The position numbers and the translations under genes were made by a program. The notes beneath the pieces were generated by a model. That model saw nothing but the letters and a program-made list of their open reading frames with translations. It was not told where the DNA came from and made no database searches. From contig JAINUG010000018.1 of NCBI GenBank assembly GCA_029706075.1, forward strand, positions 2,751,001 to 2,815,000: DNA of 64,000 nt, written 5' to 3'. Of this stretch, positions 31,803 through 43,069 are shown one piece after another. Each line of letters begins with the position of its first letter. Position 1 is the stretch's first letter. This DNA is from Aldrovandia affinis. Its lineage: Eukaryota; Chordata; Actinopteri; Notacanthiformes; Halosauridae.

Positions 31803-32811
31803 TCAGCATTCATAATTCCATAGATTTTGACCAGATCCCCTATATGCTAAAATGCACCCCCATACCATGACAGAGTCACCACCATGCTTCACAGAAGGAT
31901 GCAGACAGTCATCATTGTAGTTGTCCTTCTCTTCTGTCATACTGGCATCTTTTGAACCAAAAATGTCAAATTTGGACTCATCGCTACATAATGCCACTGG
32001 TTGTCGCTCTATGCTTTATGGTCTTTTGCGTATTGCAATCTCTTCTTCTTGTTGCCTTTCTGGAAGAATGGTTTCTTAGCTGAAACACATCTGTGACACT
32101 GGGAGAGGTGGATTGAGGAGTAGAGAGGGCTACGCCCCCCTTTTGGCTGCTGTCAGGTGCTCCTGTTCCCTCCCACATCCTGGAGAGGACTACAGGACAG
32201 CAGCATCCTCACCTACAGGAAGGCTCACCTGAGGCTAATGAGAAATCAACTCAGCTGTGAGCCATTGCCTTCGTTAGGCCTTTATAAAAGCACAGTCTGT
32301 CATGCTTGAGGGGAAGGTTGTTTTTGGGGCATGGGCATTGATTTAACTTTGGTTTCTTTTGTGGAAAAGGCAAGAATAATAAACTGGCTGTTGGCCTATT
32401 GGAACTCTGCCTTTTGGTTTGCCTTTAATCCACTCACCACCTGGCATGGTGGCCACCCCTGCCGCCTTGCTACGACATCCTACAAGACCATTTCTTGTAA
32501 GACATCTTCCCACGGTCGAAGTGTGTACTTTGGTGAGTTGACTCTGCCAGTTGCTGAGCAAGCACTTCACTGGATTTCCTTTTGTCCCTCAAGGAAGTGA
32601 CCTTTAAGTACTGTTCATCAGATGAAGACAGCTTTTTGGGTCTTTCACTGTATTTTCTGTCTTCAACTTGCCCAGTTTCTTCAAATTTATTTTTGACAGC
32701 TTGAACACCAAATCTTGAAAATCCAGTTAGATGGGCTATTGCTTGCTGAGAATTGACTTGTTGATGCAAAACTATGATTTCATGTCTGTCATACGGTGTT
32801 AGCTTAGCCAT
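31803..32811 (-). pseudogene. Tc1 transposase, broken, split by the LTR
   Basis: The N-terminal part, from an ATG at about 32811, reads MAKLTPYDRHEIIVLHQQVN with helix-turn-helix AIAHLTGFSRFGVQAVKNKF and linker SERPKKLSSSDEQYL. Past the LTR insertion, the frame at 31997-31803 has the first catalytic Asp (MALCSDESKFDIFGS) and HGGDSVMVWGCILAYRGSGQ. The second Asp and Glu regions are decayed below 31800; ATSEPRPQ-like remnants are visible near 31640. Stops and frameshifts are many. Confidence 0.7.
32092..32474. mobile_element. Solo LTR-like insertion (fossil) in a Tc1
   Basis: The block TGTGACACTGGG...TTGCTACG is foreign to Tc1 and is flanked by ACATC at 32087-32091 and 32475-32479, a 5-bp duplication typical of LTR elements. 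A TATA-like TTTATAAAAGC lies at about 32281 and an AATAATAAA at about 32375. No internal genes remain. Confidence 0.55.
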
Positions 32812-33109
32812 TTTCAAACCTCTCCTCGAAGCACTTGACCCATTCCATGTATTTGTTAAATTCCACCACCAGTACACCTGGTTCAGCTAATCAATACCTC
32901 ATTAAGTTGAATCAAGTGTGCTGGTGGCAGAATTTGTGTCCAAATTCTGTCCAAACCTGTGTCCTTCTAGCCATCTCACAAGATATCATGAACTTTTTGA
33001 AAAACACAAGCAATTATTTTATTGTATTCATGTTTATTTGTATGTATTATAATGTTATATAGTGTTTAATCAAATAAACACTTACTGCCCAGATGAGAAT
33101 ATATATATA

Positions 33110-33450
33110 TTTTTTTCTTCTTCTAATTTTTTCCCCATATTTCCCAATTTAGTATCCAATTCAACCCTCTATTTATTTTGATTCGCCCTCCCCTCATCCT
33201 CCAGGTCAAGCTAATATCCCAAGGCAGGCAATGATCCGCCTCCTCCAGGATGGAACTTTGCCCACCTGCTCTTTAGGAACGCTCTACTGCTGCTCGGCGA
33301 GCTTGTGCCAACTTTCCCTCCCCCCACCCCGTGGGGCGGACAGCCAAAACCACCCCTGGGTCGGAGTGACACAATCGGGTTTCGAACCGCGACTACAGTA
33401 GGCAGCTTGCACTCCTGGCGGAGACAGCAGACCTCTCGCTACCTGGGGTA
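33110..33450 (-). mobile_element. tRNA-derived SINE
   Basis: On the minus strand, GGTAGCGAGAGGTCTGCTG and GCGGTTCGAAACCCGATT are placed like A and B boxes of a tRNA-like head. A GC-rich body and a pyrimidine/AT-rich end near 33110 follow. It is related in layout to 45690-46090. Family name not recognised. Confidence 0.55.
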
Positions 33451-34160
33451 GAAGTCAAAAACCACTGGAACAGTTAACCTGCCTGGTAGAGTATGGAAGT
33501 GCATCTTGCCTCCATGCACAGATGGTTTCGGAGGAAAAGAAAAATCGAAGGGCCACATTTGGAGATATAAAAACTTGGGGACACAAAGTCTCCAAATCTA
33601 CCATCAGATGCCACCTCCACGCCAATAGGCTTTTTGGAAGGGTTGCCAGAAAAAGGCTCTATTGAGGGAAATCAACAAAAATAAGCATCTGAAATTAGCT
33701 AAACAGCATTCAAACTCTGATTTGGTGTTGTGGTTAGAGGAGACCAATATTGAGTTTTTTAGCCTATTGACCAATATTGAGCTTTATAGCCATGCATACC
33801 AGTGGTGGGTTTGGTGACCGAAAGGGAATGCTTATGTTGAAAACAATGTCATATCGACACTGAAATATGGTGGTGGATGTTATGGGGTTGTTGGTTGACT
33901 GGTCCTGGGGCTCTTGTTAAAGTCAATGGAATCATGAACTCCAGCAAGTATGAAGACATTTTGCCAAAAACCTGGTTCCCTTTGCCTTGCCTGCACATTG
34001 ATCTTTCAGCAAGACAATCCCAAGCATACCTCAGAATCAATCAAGAAATGGGTAACTGAACACAAAATTGCTGTTTTGCAGTGGCTATCACAGTTTCCAG
34101 ACTTGAACCCAGTCAAAAATGTGGTTTGATTTGAAGAGGGCAGCAACAAGCACAGACAAA

Positions 34161-35425
34161 GGGCCCTATTTTCGTGCTGGCGCTAAACGGCGTTATGCCC
34201 TAGCGCAGGCGAATTGCCAGTTTTGTCTGTCACAAATTGAATATTTCCCGTCTCCGCCGAATTTGGCAATTTCGTGGTGTGCAGTGAAGGTGTTTGTGCG
34301 ACTATGGGTTGGGCAGCGCAATAGGGGGTGTGACAATGAAAACAGTTGGGTGCTATGCAAGTTTGGTGTCAAAAAATGAGTTTGCGTTAACGTCCAACTA
34401 GACCACCTCTTAGCACAAACGCTGGCGCTCTGTGCAATTTGGTGACTTTATTGATGTGCACATTATCTGACATCACATATGAATATTGTTAATTTTCCCC
34501 CACGTTGAAGCAAATTGTCCAATCCATGGGTAACTTGCAAGTGTAATCAACTAAGCTAAAAACTATTTCACCACAGCTTGTGGTGAATGCATGGACATGA
34601 AAGACTGAAGCCAGCAGGCCATCCATCGCTACCATTCAGTAAGATACACCTATTAAATAAATATGTTTGTATGAACATTGTTTTTCTTATGTGAAATGGT
34701 TTTATTCTTTCCATTTGCACTACAGAAAATGGAGTACATAATTGGACTCCGAAGGCGATACTGTGAGCGATACCCTGGGTTTGGTAGCCGGTGTTGGCCA
34801 GACGGCTATCAGTTCGGCTGTACATGCAGTTTCTTCTGCATGACGAACATAAATGAAACAGGCCTAGTTGCAGTTGTTAGTTTGTTATTTATTGCTTTCC
34901 ATTTAACAATTACATTAAGTTAGAAGAAAATAAATGTTGTTTTTTAAGTTGGAAAGCCTACAAATAAGGAAAAAAAGATATGGTAAAATAAAACACTTTC
35001 TTTTAACGATGTAGGTCTCAAAATATAAACTCAAATCATGAAAATAACAACTTAATGTGCACCTTGTTTTCCCCCTCTGATTCGTGGGCCAACTTTTCCA
35101 CACCTCCCGCACCTTCTTTTGAGAAGCGCTCCTGGCGCAGCGCGCAAAACTGTCATCCATGTGAGGAAATAGCCAATTGGCTATAGCGTTAGCACATTGG
35201 TATTTAAAGGGATAGAAAATAGGTGTTCTGATTGGCCATTATGAAACTAAATCCCCACCACACCCACATGTATTTTTTTAAGTTAATCCAACCTCTTTTA
35301 CAACTGCGCCGGAGGTGCGCTATCTTCCTAAATCACGAAATTGCGTTAGACACGCCCTAAAGGGCCACCGTCTTCGCTTTGCGTCTGCGTTACCGACACC
35401 GTCCTAATTCACCAAAATAGGGCCC
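34161..35425 (-). mobile_element. Harbinger element copy 2, both ends present, AAA target duplication
   Basis: GGGCCCTATTTT at 34161 and its complement at 35414-35425 are inverted termini, with AAA on each side (34158-34160 and 35426-35428). The 1.27-kb interior matches copy 1 (9841-10765) in inverted orientation and extends beyond its truncated end. A transposase remnant is on the plus strand. Short length and broken gene make it non-autonomous. Confidence 0.8.
34740..34845 (+). pseudogene. Harbinger transposase remnant
   Basis: The plus strand reads SEGDTVSDTLGLVAGVGQTA then ISSAVHAVSSA followed by a stop. It is the same helix-turn-helix-like region as copy 1. The part with the DGTH-type catalytic Asp has been deleted here, unlike in copy 1. 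Confidence 0.7.
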
Positions 35426-35480
35426 AAAAGGTTCTAAAGGATCTTGAAAGATTCTGTATGAATAAATAGTCCAAAATCCA

Positions 35481-36770
35481 CCCCCCCACCCCCACCAATG
35501 TGTTCACCAATCTCACAAAGCAGTATAGAAGATGACTCCATAGTGATATACTCTATCAGAGTTGATTTAACAGCAAATATTTTGCTGTGTATCTGTATTT
35601 GGAGTAGCCTTGAAATGATTTTCACTCGGAAAGACCACAAACTACCTTGAGTTTTGTAACTATACTACAGGTATTACCCCTATTAAACTGAACAGTAAAT
35701 TCTCTCTGGACTTAAAGGCTACAGGTGCAAATGCAAAATGTAGTTACTGTGGCTGTAACCGTAGGCTGTTTTACTCATGTGCCATTCTTAACAGTATTTA
35801 TCAAGGAAAGGGTTTCCACAGGGGATTTTTAGCAGCAGCTTCAGTGTACTCTCTTTATTAGATTCAAATTCTGTCCACTTAATTATTGAATGTAGAGCCA
35901 GCACTGGTGCTTCAAAAACCTTTAAACATAGAAGTAACAGAATCCTCTGATAACTTCTAAATACATGGCGGTCTTACATTGAAAATATACAAATATATAA
36001 AAAATATATATTACAAATATGAAAATATATGATATTATCAATATCATCAATGCAATCCTTTCACTGTTGTTAAATAATGTTATTTCAATGTGTACCCATT
36101 GTCTACCCTTCTATTTAAAATGAACAAGGCATTCAGAACATGTGTGCATATGTGCAAGGACACACATTAAAAACAACTGAATTTAATGAAAGGACCCATA
36201 CAATTGATCCCTCTCCTGTTTTCTAACTCTTAAAATGAAAGCATCTATTTTGACAGCATTTATGACTGTTGATGAAAACTGTAAAGATGAGTTCATCACC
36301 AAATTAATTGATAAAATGTACTATGGCACTTCATTCTTCATAGTTCCTCTGATAGAATAAGCAGACAGAGTGCACTGTGGCATTGAGCCTGCCTTAATGT
36401 GCTCAGCCTTGTGTGCCTCATCTCCATTGTGCTTCATGCCGAAACTGAATTATAAGGACAAGCGCAGTGGTTAGCCTAATTGTGGAAATGGTGGCCGTAG
36501 ACGATGTCATCTTCCATGAGGGTACTAATTTGCTTCTTTTGACAAATATAAATTGCTCACAGGAGAGGGAGTCAAAAGTATGAACAAACAAAGAAAGTGT
36601 GCTTTGAGTGTCAGTAATGTCTCTTGCTCTGGGGAAGAATATTGTTTACAGACATAAATAAAACTATGATTATCGGACTGAAATCCTTCTTTGAGCTCAC
36701 TCTTTTGTTGATTTTACCATGCAATTATTTGGCAAACTGAATGCCCGTACCAAATTGGAAGGTTCATTGT
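35481..36770. other. No gene seen
   Basis: AT-rich stretch with a C/A-rich patch at 35478-35495 and TA repeats near 36000. No transposon ends are visible between 35800 and 36770. Confidence 0.5.
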
Positions 36771-36774
36771 GGTT

Positions 36775-36916
36775 CTGTGTGGCTCAGTAGGTATAGCATG
36801 GTGTTGACAACGCTTAGGTTGTGGGTTTGATTCCCATTGGGACCACATACACTGAAAAATGTATGCATTCACTACTGTAGGTCACTTTGGATAAAAGTGT
36901 CTGCTAAATGGCATAT
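36775..36916 (+). mobile_element. tRNA-derived SINE with an L2-type tail
   Basis: The head contains GTGGCTCAGTAGGTATAGC (A box) and GTGGGTTTGATTCCCATTGG (B box). The tail has GTCACTTTGGATAAAAGTG and TCTGCTAAATGGCATA. It is the same family as 22486-22630 in the opposite orientation. Confidence 0.8.
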
Positions 36917-36919
36917 ATA

Positions 36920-37830
36920 CACTACTGGCCAAAAGTTTTAGAACACCCCCATTTTTCCAGTTTTTACTGAAATTTAAGCAGTTCAAGTCCAGTGAATAAC
37001 CTGAAATGGTACAAAGGTAAGCTTACTGCTTAAACTGCTTTAACTGCAGTTAACTGAGGTTAAAAAAAAAAGTTTAGCTTACCAAAAACTGAAAAATAAT
37101 GTCATTTTTTTGTCAGTGAGTAGTTTCCTACACCATCAAAAGGCACTTGGAAACTGTGACAGAAAGAGGTCTGGCAGACCCAAACTCACAACAAAATCTG
37201 AAGTTTCTGGGAATCAACAGCTTGCATGATAGGCGGCTCACAGGACAACAGCTTCAAGCACAGCTTAACACTGGTCGAAGTAAGGAAGTCTCAGTTTCCA
37301 CTGTGAAGAGAAGACTTAGAGCTGCAGGTTTGACAGGTCGAGTGGCAGTAAGAAAGCCATTGCTAAGATGGCAAAATAAGAAAAAGAGGCTTGCCTGGGC
37401 CATGAAGCACCGCCAGTGGACTACTGAAGACTGGAAGAAGGTCTTATGGACCGATGGATCTAAATTTGAAATTTTGAAAGGTTTTTGTAGGCCGTTGAGT
37501 AGGCGAAAGGATGGTCAAACATGGAGGAGGAAGCGTGATGGTCTGGGGCTCCTTTGCTGGATCGGTGCACAGAGTGACTGTTAACCCGCGTTAATCCATT
37601 ACTTGTTCCCTGAAAAGGGCCTATTTTTTTTTAAAACTCGAACTTTATAATTATTTTTCAGTTTTTGGTAACCCAAACTTTTTTTAAATTTTTTTATTCT
37701 TATTATTTTTTACCTCTGGCAGTTTACCGCTTACCTTTGTACCATTTCAGGTTATTCACTGGACTTGAACTGCTTACATTTCAGTAAAAACTGGAAAATG
37801 GGGGTGTTCTAAAACTTTTGACCGGTAGTG
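36920..37830 (+). mobile_element. Tc1/mariner deletion derivative
   Basis: The termini CACTACTGGCCAAAAGTTTT and, at the right, AAAACTTTTGACCGGTAGTG are inverted and bounded by TA. At 0.9 kb it lacks the last part of the transposase. It inserted directly beside the SINE tail. Confidence 0.85.
37147..37584 (+). pseudogene. Tc1 transposase, middle portion
   Basis: 145 residues run through the second half of the DNA-binding region (STVKRRLRAAGLTGRVAVRK) to the first catalytic Asp (WKKVLWTDGSKFEI) and a shifted GRRVWRRK-like segment. The N-terminus is preceded by decayed sequence, and the part with the second Asp and the Glu is deleted. Confidence 0.75.
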
Positions 37831-39160
37831 TATATTATAAGGGGCTTTCAGGGTCTGCATGAAGTAATTAGCCTGGACGGTAATTATGAAGGCTCGCACC
37901 TCTCTGACCCACAAACCCGCAGTCTCAGTCGTTATTGTACTGCTGTTCCTGAGACTGACATGCTTAAAGGAGCAGTCGGACACTGACAAATGGACCTTGT
38001 TGGTGATGTCAAGACAGGACACCCAAAGAGATAAATGGAGGAAAAACAACTTTACTGTACAACTGCCTGTACAACCGTTTACGTTTGATTTTAATGATCT
38101 GTCTCGATACCTTCCTTCTTGAAACACAACAGTAAGGATTTTTAATAAGCTGATTTTGTCGGAAGGCTTATTGCATGCCTCGTGCAAATTAAGAATTTGG
38201 TTCTGCTATGTGACAGGCAAATGTATTGCTTGCACAGGCACAAATTATTTTCCATATAACTGAACCAACTCTTCAGGACCTTGGACAGAGACACCATGCG
38301 ACACCAGAGCCAATCAAATTATCTCGCTTCCATCAGCCCAAGCCTCTAGACATGTTAAACTTGCTATTGTGCAGTTATTCTCATAACTGTTCTCTATGAA
38401 GTCTTATTAAAAGGATAATTGTGAAATACACAATTCAACTTGAGAACTCTTATAGGCTTCCATCTGACCTTTTTTATCTGCAGATTTAACCCTGCAGTTC
38501 TAAGCTCTCATACTTTCATTCAATCAAGCCACAAGCCAGTAACTTATCATGATATACTTCAGCATGAATAGAAATGCTTAATTTAACAAGGCAACAAATA
38601 ACTGTACGGGAATTGGACTCACATAAAAGGAATCAAGAACCCCTGACTTACTCCTACAGTGGTGTCCCAGCACTTACATTGAGTGAATCTATTCTTCACC
38701 CTCTAAACTTTATCTAAATGACTTCAAGCCCTCTCCTAATTATAAACTGAACTGAGATTTAGCACTTGTCGAACCGCAACCTCTTTGAAGATGCACAAAA
38801 GAGGCTGCCCGTCTTTGACATGGACAGCATCACAACCTGTGGAGCTGGGCTGAGAGATGAAGGCCTTTAACAGGCTACTTCAACATTATTATTGTATTAC
38901 AGAGAGATTGCCACCAGGAGGAATTTGGGAGTTTGTAAAATCCATCAACCCTGGATTCATTCATTCAGCTTCAGCATTCTTCACGTGACTCTGATCTTTT
39001 CAGGACATTATCGGAATGCCAAACCTCTCTGATAGAATGCACTCTCATTTTCAGATTGAAAACTTGCTCCCATTTAGTTTTCCAGTCTGCCTTTGAATAC
39101 AGGAAACAGCTTTTTCATACTTTAAACTGCACAACAGAGTCACTCCTGACTTCTGTGTGC
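37831..39160. other. No gene seen
   Basis: Intronic-type sequence without recognisable exons or repeat ends. Confidence 0.5.
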
Positions 39161-39164
39161 ATAA

Positions 39165-39583
39165 GTATCCAAAAAATAACGAAATAAAAGAAACACCAAC
39201 GTAAAGTGTCTTAATAGGGCACTGGGCCATGAGCATGGTGGTGAAAAACTCTGTCTCAGACACTGCTCCAGAATCTCCCATAGGTGTTCAATTTGGTTGA
39301 GATCTGGTGAGACGGTCATGGCATATGGTTTACATAATGTTCATGCTCATGAACACATGAATCTGACTCATGCCTTGTGGAAGAGACCACTCCCATCAGG
39401 ATAGAAATGGCCGGTGATCACTCAGCATGGCTTTGTATTTATTAGTGTTTACCTTGCCCATGGGCCCTTAGGGGTTGAGTGGAACTAGACCATGCCATGA
39501 AAATGCACCCCCACACACAACAGAGGCACCAAAACCCTTAATTTACTCAAGTGTTTCCTTTATTTTGGCAGTTACCTGTATTT
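39165..39583 (-). mobile_element. Tc1-like relic, TACAGGTAACTGCC terminus
   Basis: The right end TTTATTTTGGCAGTTACCTGTA is a Tc1-like terminus. The minus strand keeps transposase words including the region around the catalytic Glu (complement of CCATAGGTGTTCAATTTGG). AATAAAAGAAACACC near 39190 marks the opposite end. Internal deletions leave about 420 bp. Related copies are at 15560 and 58110. Confidence 0.6.
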
Positions 39584-40069
39584 AAATATTGATTTTGGTC
39601 AATCCCCATCCATTTTATTGAATCCTACATTACAGGAGAGAAAGAGTCTTTATTTTCAGGGCAACAGGAAATATGTATTTTTCATGTCATATATTTTTCA
39701 ACTGTCATTCTTCCCTAGTGAACAGTTTTCTGCCATTTCTTCTTCATGCCAGCTCAAATCTAATGGAATAATTTGAGGAAGTGTCTGGCTTCACTGCCTC
39801 CTGCTTGATTGTCAGAAATGAAAGCCCTTGTTTCACAGCCATCTGTGGTGCCAATGGGATTACCCCTGTCTATTGTGATGCTCATTTTCTCTGATTTCAT
39901 TTGAATATCCAAGAATCGCCCCACCGAAGCCAGTTAAAAATGTGATTGAAGGATAAGACTGAGCAAGACCTTCTTCATGAAAGTAATTTGATGTTTATCC
40001 AGACATCTAGATACCCTACAGACATCTCCTGAATCACTTGTGAAGACTTTGAAGGCTGTATACTTCCCA

Positions 40070-41008
40070 GGTTTTTAGAGCACTGGACGCCTTCCAGACT
40101 GTCAGCTTCAATTTGAGGGTATTTTCATCCATATCGGATGAACCGTTTAGAAATGACAGCATTGTACATGGTCACCCCATTTTAAGGTACTACAAGTATT
40201 TGTTGAATTGGCTTCACAGATGTGTTTCGTTAGGCAGATGTATTCATTTGTGTCGTTAGTGAATGCAGAAGAGAGCTGTTGATGTCTAGTCTTGATTATA
40301 GACTTTGCAATTGCCTTTGGAGATTGTTGTTGGGGTGTGACAACATGAGGAAGACAGCAGTGTCGATGCAAATTAAGCTGGCCTTCATAAGGCTCAGAAA
40401 TGAAAATCAATCAATCAGGAACATTGCAAAAACCCTGGCCATGCCCAAGTCAACAGTTTGGTTCATCATTAACAAGAAAAACAACAACTGGTGAACTCAA
40501 TTATATCAAAAGACCCAGTAGACCGAGGAAGGCCATCCTGTAGTGGATGACCGGAGAATACTCTCTATGGTGAAGAAAGCACCCCTGACAACAGCCCAAC
40601 ATATCAAAAACACTCTCCTGGATGCAGGTGTAGGTGTTTCAAAGTCTACCATACGTAGAAGACTACACCAGCAGGACTACAGAGGGTACACTACAAGATG
40701 CAAACCACTGATAAACCTGAAGAACAGAACGGCAAGATTACAGTTTTCTAAAAAGCACCTAAAAGAGCCCCAAGTCTTGTGGACAGATGAGACAAAGATT
40801 AACATGCACCAGAGTGATGGAAAGAGGAATGGGGGGGACTATGTACAAAAGGTTCTATAATTTCTAAATGGTTGATCCGATATACCCTCAAATTAAAGCT
40901 GGCAGCACTTCAACCTCATTGTATCCTTTCAATCTCAAAGTACTAGAGTACAGAATCAAAATAACAAAAAATGTGTCACTGCCCAATTAATTATGGTGCT
41001 CACTGTAT
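40070..41008 (+). mobile_element. Tc1/mariner deletion derivative
   Basis: Inverted subterminal blocks TTTGAGGGTATTTTCATCCA (about 40114) and ATATACCCTCAAATTAAAGC (about 40880) pair. The right terminus TTAATTATGGTGCTCACTG reaches 41008. The transposase is on the plus strand but stops short. Confidence 0.65.
40345..40860 (+). pseudogene. Tc1 transposase N-terminal two thirds, broken
   Basis: MRKTAVSMQIKLAFIRLRNE and SIRNIAKTLAMPKSTVWFII form the helix-turn-helix. After stops, the frame from 40543 continues DDRRILSMVKKAPLTTAQHI, STIRRRLHQQDYRGYTTRCK and the first catalytic Asp motif VLWTDETKINMH. The remaining catalytic residues are absent. Confidence 0.75.
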
Positions 41009-41807
41009 ATTATATGCACAGATCAGGTGGAATCTCCTCTTTCAACATTGCATGCCAATTCACATCAACTGTGATGTCGCAAAATAAATCCTGTCTCAAT
41101 TCAAGGCAGGGTACTATCCATTTCTTACCTTAAGTCTAGAAGTCCCAAAATATCACACATCGTTGATAATGTGAGCATCCTGTTCACCATAAGGGTCTAC
41201 CGAACAAAAGTGACCCTGTTTTGTCAAAAGAGCGAGACAAATCGAAAGAGTTCCAATGTTTTCTACACGCTTCATATTGCCAAAAAGAGCAAAGATGTCA
41301 TTCTCCTGGGTCTACGAGATATGTGAGTATGTTTCACAAAGGAAAGCTTAGTATCCTCATGATGGTAAATCTTTGCTACAAAATAAGCCCACACCCGTCA
41401 TTCTCCGGTAAGTACTGGCCAAACAGACTCACCTGACAATGACAACCAGCGCCACCAGTAATATGATCATGGGCATAATTGATTGACTACTCAATTGACT
41501 TCTTCCCTCCATACATTCTGAAATGTGTCTACGGTTCTAGCCAATAGGTTATCCGTTACAACAATATAAGGTTTCCTTTGGTTCACATTTACCATCATGA
41601 ATGTGCTATGCACATCGTGATGCTAATGAAGACGCACACAATTCAAGATAGTGCACAGACTTCAGAGTTTGGGAAAACCCTTTATACGTTTCTCTTAGTT
41701 TATTTGGATTTATTATTTGGTTTTACAATACCAAAAGCTACAAAGAAGACCTATTTCAACGACCAGGATCCCATTTACGACCGGTGAGTAGCTACCAGTC
41801 AGCTAGT

Positions 41808-41906
41808 AGGCGGAAGTGCCGGCTCTGCCACCAGAAGACACCTTTAAAGTTCATGTCCTGTGACAGAAACTGTTTCAATGACTGGCCCAGCCAAAATAAC
41901 CTTTAG
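41808..41906 (+). pseudogene. piggyBac cysteine-rich C-terminus, shortened
   Basis: The plus strand reads RRKCRLCHQKTPLKFMSCDR then NCFNDWPSQNNL and a stop. CxxC plus later Cys and NCFxxW match the end of the piggyBac transposase at 13372-13500, but about ten residues with the middle CxxC are missing. Confidence 0.65.
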
Positions 41907-42058
41907 CTTTTCCTGTGTTGCCTGACTAAAGAAAACAAACTGACACTGTAAATAGTTTTGTGCAATAAGGGCAGACAATTGTCAGAAGTGCAATTGTGTC
42001 TTGGCTAAACTAATTTGTTATATTAGTTATATATTATTATTAAAATTATGTCATATAC

Positions 42059-42610
42059 AATACCAGTCAAAAGTTTGAGTACACCTTGCATCTGGATTAC
42101 GGCTAACCAGGCACTCCTTCATTCTTCAGCAAGATAATGACCCGAAACACACCTTGAAGTTGTGCAAGAACTATCTGGTGAAGGAGGAACGTGAAGGACA
42201 ACTCAAACTAATGACCTGGCCTGCCCAGTGTCCAGACCTCAATCCCATAGAACTTGCATGGGACGAACTGGACAGAAGAGGCAAAGCAAAGTACCCCACA
42301 AGTGTCTCTGGGAATTGCTGCAGGAGAGCTGGGAAGACATGTCGGGTGATTTCCTCCTGAAACTTATTAACCAAATGGCCGATGTTTATGAGGCTGTTAT
42401 CATGGCAAAGGGTGGCTATATTGAGGAATCCAAGATTCCATTTTCAATTAAATTTTCTTGAACATTGCTTTGATGTTCCTTTTGTTTATTGTTACATGCA
42501 TTTTTTGTCATTTTCAAGTATTTACAGAAACGTATATGGTGTAAAACATTTGTCAATTATGAGATAAACCTAGTTTACAGCAGGTGTGCTCAAACTTTTG
42601 ACTGGTACTG
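42059..42610 (+). mobile_element. Tc1/mariner internal-deletion element
   Basis: Inverted ends ATACCAGTCAAAAGTTTGAG (left) and CAAACTTTTGACTGGTACTG (right) with TA outside. It is the same family as 16156-16709. The plus strand keeps LCKNYLVKEEREGQLKLMTW and WPAQCPDLNPIELAWDELDR with the catalytic Glu, then shifts frame near 42290. It is nested in the piggyBac-like relic. Confidence 0.8.
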
Positions 42611-43069
42611 TATATTGGTGCAATATTTTGCTATATTTTATTTATTTTGCTCATTTTGACAGCTGTCTTTGTTTTTAAGTTGATCATGGTAAATGCCTAT
42701 TGGTTACTATTTTACCATTGAAAAAAAGCTTATTTTGCTGCTATACAATTCTTTGGTTTGACTTTGGTGTGTGTCTCATAGGCAACAACATGTCGTAGTA
42801 TGATTCTCAGTGTCACAGAAATGAACTGTGCGACATTGGAGACATACGGAAAATACATAGGTATATTGTGAAATGTGATTCTACAGAAGACAACTAGAAG
42901 CCTACTTTAGTGTATGTTTGATCTTCAGTCCTTTGGGATGTGTGTTTCCTTTCAAATGATACCAAATCAATATATGGCCATCACAGCTCTTGAGCTATGA
43001 ACGTTTATATTTGGGTATGTCCAAATAGTCATGAATGCCAAAAATAGGGGGTGACGGCTAAGGGGTTAA

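Larger units (their letters stand above)
31272..33096 (-). mobile_element. Tc1/mariner element interrupted by a solo LTR
   Basis: The left terminus ACAGTACTGTGCAAATGTTTT is present. Inner repeats ATTTATCTGAGTAGTAAGTG (left) and CACTTACTGCCCAGATGAG (right, ending about 33096) are inverted partners. The outer right terminus is lost next to a TA run. The transposase is on the minus strand in several frames. A 383-bp LTR-like block splits it at 32092-32474. Confidence 0.75.
33510..35480 (+). mobile_element. Tc1 relic split by Harbinger copy 2
   Basis: The plus strand holds decayed transposase words: STIRCHLHANRLFGRVARK near 33600 and DLNPVK-like near 34100. The transposase then breaks off at 34160 within ACAGACAAA and resumes at 35426 with AAAAGGTTCTAAAGGATCTT, matching the Tc1 C-terminal region (VLKDLERFCM). 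Many stops and frameshifts show an old copy. The Harbinger insertion is younger. Confidence 0.65.
41134..43065 (+). mobile_element. Second piggyBac-like relic, TTAA on both sides
   Basis: TTAA at 41130-41133 and 43066-43069 bracket a segment that contains a piggyBac C-terminal cysteine cluster. The right terminus complement reads CCCCTTAGCCGTCACCCCC; the left terminus (GTCTAGAAGTCCC) is only weakly similar. TTAA is common, so the borders rest mainly on the coding relic. A Tc1 inserted inside it. Confidence 0.5.

Noticed and set aside
33110-33450. Possible tRNA gene from the B-box-like GGTTCGAA
   Set aside because: It has no clover-leaf acceptor stem and the body continues as a repeat. SINE is the better reading.
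34915-35160. Minus-strand frame of 81 codons in Harbinger copy 2 (also seen at 10086-10274 in copy 1)
   Set aside because: It is shared only because the two copies are homologous. It has no known domain, and its start differs between copies.
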